DNA of 6,882 bases from Pseudomonas sp. (lineage in GTDB: Bacteria; Pseudomonadota; Gammaproteobacteria; Pseudomonadales; Pseudomonadaceae), in the NCBI GenBank assembly GCA_029240955.1, contig JARDZH010000099.1:1-6882 (forward strand), written 5' to 3'. Made by a program: the position numbers and the translations under genes. The notes below the pieces were generated by a model that saw nothing but the letters and a program-made list of their open reading frames with translations, was not told the DNA's origin and ran no database searches. Shown here one piece after another: positions 5,188 through 6,882 of the stretch (within the stretch, counting starts at the first letter, position 1; the number at the start of each line of letters is the position of its first letter).

Positions 5188-6882
5188 ATGATTTACGAAG
5201 GTAAAGCCATCACGGTTAAGACTCTTGAAAGTGGCATTGTCGAATTGAATTTCGACCTCAAGGGCGAGTCCGTCAACAAGTTCAATCGCCTCACCCTCAA
5301 CGAGCTGCGCGAAGTCGTGGACATCCTCAAGGCCGATACCTTGGTCAAGGGTGTCATCGTGACCAGCGGCAAGGACGCGTTCATCGTTGGCGCCGACATC
5401 ACCGAATTCGTCGACAATTTCAAGCTGCCTGAAGCCGAACTGACCGCGGGCAACCTTGAAGCCAACCGGATCTTCAGCGATTTCGAAGACCTGCCCGTAC
5501 CGACCGTCGTTGCGATCAACGGCATCGCGCTGGGTGGCGGTCTGGAAATGTGCCTGGCGGCGGACTACCGCGTCATGTCCAGCACTGCGAAGATCGGCCT
5601 GCCTGAAGTCAAACTGGGTCTTTACCCGGGTTTCGGCGGCACCGTGCGTCTGCCGCGCCTTATTGGTGCCGATAACGCCATCGAGTGGATCGCCGCCGGT
5701 AAAGAGAACGCCGCCGAAGACGCGCTCAAGGTCGGCGCGGTCGACGCGGTGGTCGTTCCCGAGAAACTGACCGCCGCTGCGCTGGACCTGATCAAACGCG
5801 CCATCTCCGGCGAGTTCGATTTCAAGGCCAAGCGCCAGCCGAAACTGGACAAGCTCAAGCTCAACCCCATCGAACAGATGATGGCGTTCGAAACCGCCAA
5901 AGGCTTCGTTGCGGGTCAGGCAGGTCCGAATTATCCGGCACCGGTCGAAGCGATCAAGACGATCCAGAAAGCCGCCAACTTCGGTCGCGAAAAAGCACTG
6001 GAAATCGAAGCCGCCGGTTTCGTGAAGATGGCCAAGACCTCGGCCGCGCAGAGCCTCATCGGTCTGTTCCTGAACGACCAGGAGCTCAAGCGCAAGGCCA
6101 AGGGTTACGACGAAGTCGCCACCGATGTGAAGCAGGCCGCCGTACTTGGCGCCGGCATCATGGGCGGCGGTATCGCCTATCAGTCGGCGGTCAAAGGCAC
6201 GCCGATCCTGATGAAGGACATCCGCGAAGAAGCGATCCAGCTGGGCCTCAACGAAGCGTCCAAGCTGCTCGGCAATCGCGTCGAGAAAGGCCGTCTGACC
6301 CCGGCCAAGATGGCCGAAGCGCTGAATGCAATTCGTCCGACCCTGTCTTACGGCGATTTCGGCAATGTCGATCTGGTGGTTGAAGCCGTGGTCGAGAACC
6401 CCAAGGTCAAGCAAGCGGTACTGTCCGAAGTGGAAGGGCAGGTTGCCGAAGGCACGATCCTGGCGTCGAACACCTCGACAATTTCGATCAGCCTGCTCGC
6501 TCAGGCGCTGAAACGTCCGGAAAACTTCGTCGGCATGCACTTCTTCAACCCGGTGCACATGATGCCGCTGGTGGAAGTCATCCGCGGCGAGAAATCCAGC
6601 GAAGAAGCGGTGGCGACCACTGTTGCCTACGCCAAGAAGATGGGCAAGAACCCGATCGTGGTCAACGACTGCCCGGGCTTCCTGGTCAACCGCGTGCTGT
6701 TCCCGTATTTCGGCGGTTTTGCGAAGCTGGTCAGCGCCGGTGTGGATTTCGTCCGTATCGACAAGGTCATGGAGAAATTCGGCTGGCCGATGGGCCCTGC
6801 GTACCTGATGGACGTCGTCGGCATCGACACCGGCCACCATGGTCGCGACGTGATGGCCGAAGGTTTCCCGGATCGTATGAAG
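5188..6882 (+). CDS. fadB: Fatty acid oxidation complex alpha subunit, first 565 residues (runs off the right edge)
   Basis: FadB is the multifunctional alpha subunit of the cytosolic alpha2beta2 beta-oxidation complex. It carries enoyl-CoA hydratase and cis-trans isomerase activity in its N-terminal part and L-3-hydroxyacyl-CoA dehydrogenase activity in its C-terminal part; FadA supplies the thiolase. The crotonase domain spans about 1-190, with the oxyanion-hole segment [10 protein letters not shown] (66-74) and the two acid residues Glu120 (ALGGGLEMC) and Glu140 (IGLPEVKLG). These match Glu119 and Glu139 of E. coli FadB. A helical linker runs to about 310. The NAD-binding Rossmann fold starts at [10 protein letters not shown] (319-328), and the dehydrogenase catalytic His451 lies in [12 protein letters not shown]. 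The second dehydrogenase domain begins near 497 and is cut. The full protein should be about 715 residues, so roughly 80 percent is present. The sequence agrees almost throughout with my memory of Pseudomonas fragi FadB. TGGAGA (5175-5180) lies 7 bases before ATG 5188. fadA is expected next, in an operon. Confidence 0.98.
   Translation, partial: MIYEGKAITVKTLESGIVELNFDLKGESVNKFNRLTLNELREVVDILKADTLVKGVIVTSGKDAFIVGADITEFVDNFKLPEAELTAGNLEANRIFSDFEDLPVPTVVAINGIALGGGLEMCLAADYRVMSSTAKIGLPEVKLGLYPGFGGTVRLPRLIGADNAIEWIAAGKENAAEDALKVGAVDAVVVPEKLTAAALDLIKRAISGEFDFKAKRQPKLDKLKLNPIEQMMAFETAKGFVAGQAGPNYPAPVEAIKTIQKAANFGREKALEIEAAGFVKMAKTSAAQSLIGLFLNDQELKRKAKGYDEVATDVKQAAVLGAGIMGGGIAYQSAVKGTPILMKDIREEAIQLGLNEASKLLGNRVEKGRLTPAKMAEALNAIRPTLSYGDFGNVDLVVEAVVENPKVKQAVLSEVEGQVAEGTILASNTSTISISLLAQALKRPENFVGMHFFNPVHMMPLVEVIRGEKSSEEAVATTVAYAKKMGKNPIVVNDCPGFLVNRVLFPYFGGFAKLVSAGVDFVRIDKVMEKFGWPMGPAYLMDVVGIDTGHHGRDVMAEGFPDRMK

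Noticed and set aside
5047..6840. 597-codon minus-strand reading frame opposite fadB
   Set aside because: An antisense shadow of a highly conserved fadB. The length is explained by third-position G/C bias on the coding strand.

Overview
The window looks like chromosomal DNA of a Pseudomonas species, probably from the syringae or fluorescens side of the genus. The basis is the GC-rich third codon positions, the near-identity of the beta-oxidation gene to my memory of Pseudomonas fragi FadB, and a REP-like palindrome cluster between genes. It reads as ordinary core genome. I see no insertion sequence, phage gene, CRISPR array, tRNA or rRNA.

Layout from left to right. On the minus strand, 1-1386 is the N-terminal 462 codons of a periplasmic soluble lytic transglycosylase (slt). 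Its catalytic domain lies beyond the left edge. A 204-base divergent spacer follows, with a good sigma70-type promoter for the next gene. On the plus strand, 1591-3501 encodes a complete Uup-type ABC-F ATPase of 636 residues. A dense palindrome block at 3511-3579 (REP-like elements plus an 11-bp perfect hairpin) separates it from a convergent universal stress protein gene (3589-4029, minus). Divergent from that is a small Trp-rich, membrane-anchored protein of unknown function (4158-4595, plus).

The 592 bases from 4596 to 5187 hold no convincing protein gene but are not empty. They contain a textbook intrinsic terminator pointing along the minus strand (4644-4668), although no minus-strand protein gene precedes it. 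A sigma54-like -24/-12 motif (4849-4864) faces the same way. Together they suggest an undescribed or unannotated small RNA of about 195 nt. The remainder is the long upstream region of fadB, with three small perfect hairpins. fadB (5188 onward, plus) runs off the right edge after 565 codons. The thiolase gene fadA normally follows it.

The genes do not form one pathway. They are separate housekeeping units: cell-wall turnover, ribosome- or DNA-associated ATPase, stress response, and fatty-acid beta-oxidation. The item most worth checking is the candidate small RNA between the Trp-rich protein gene and fadB.
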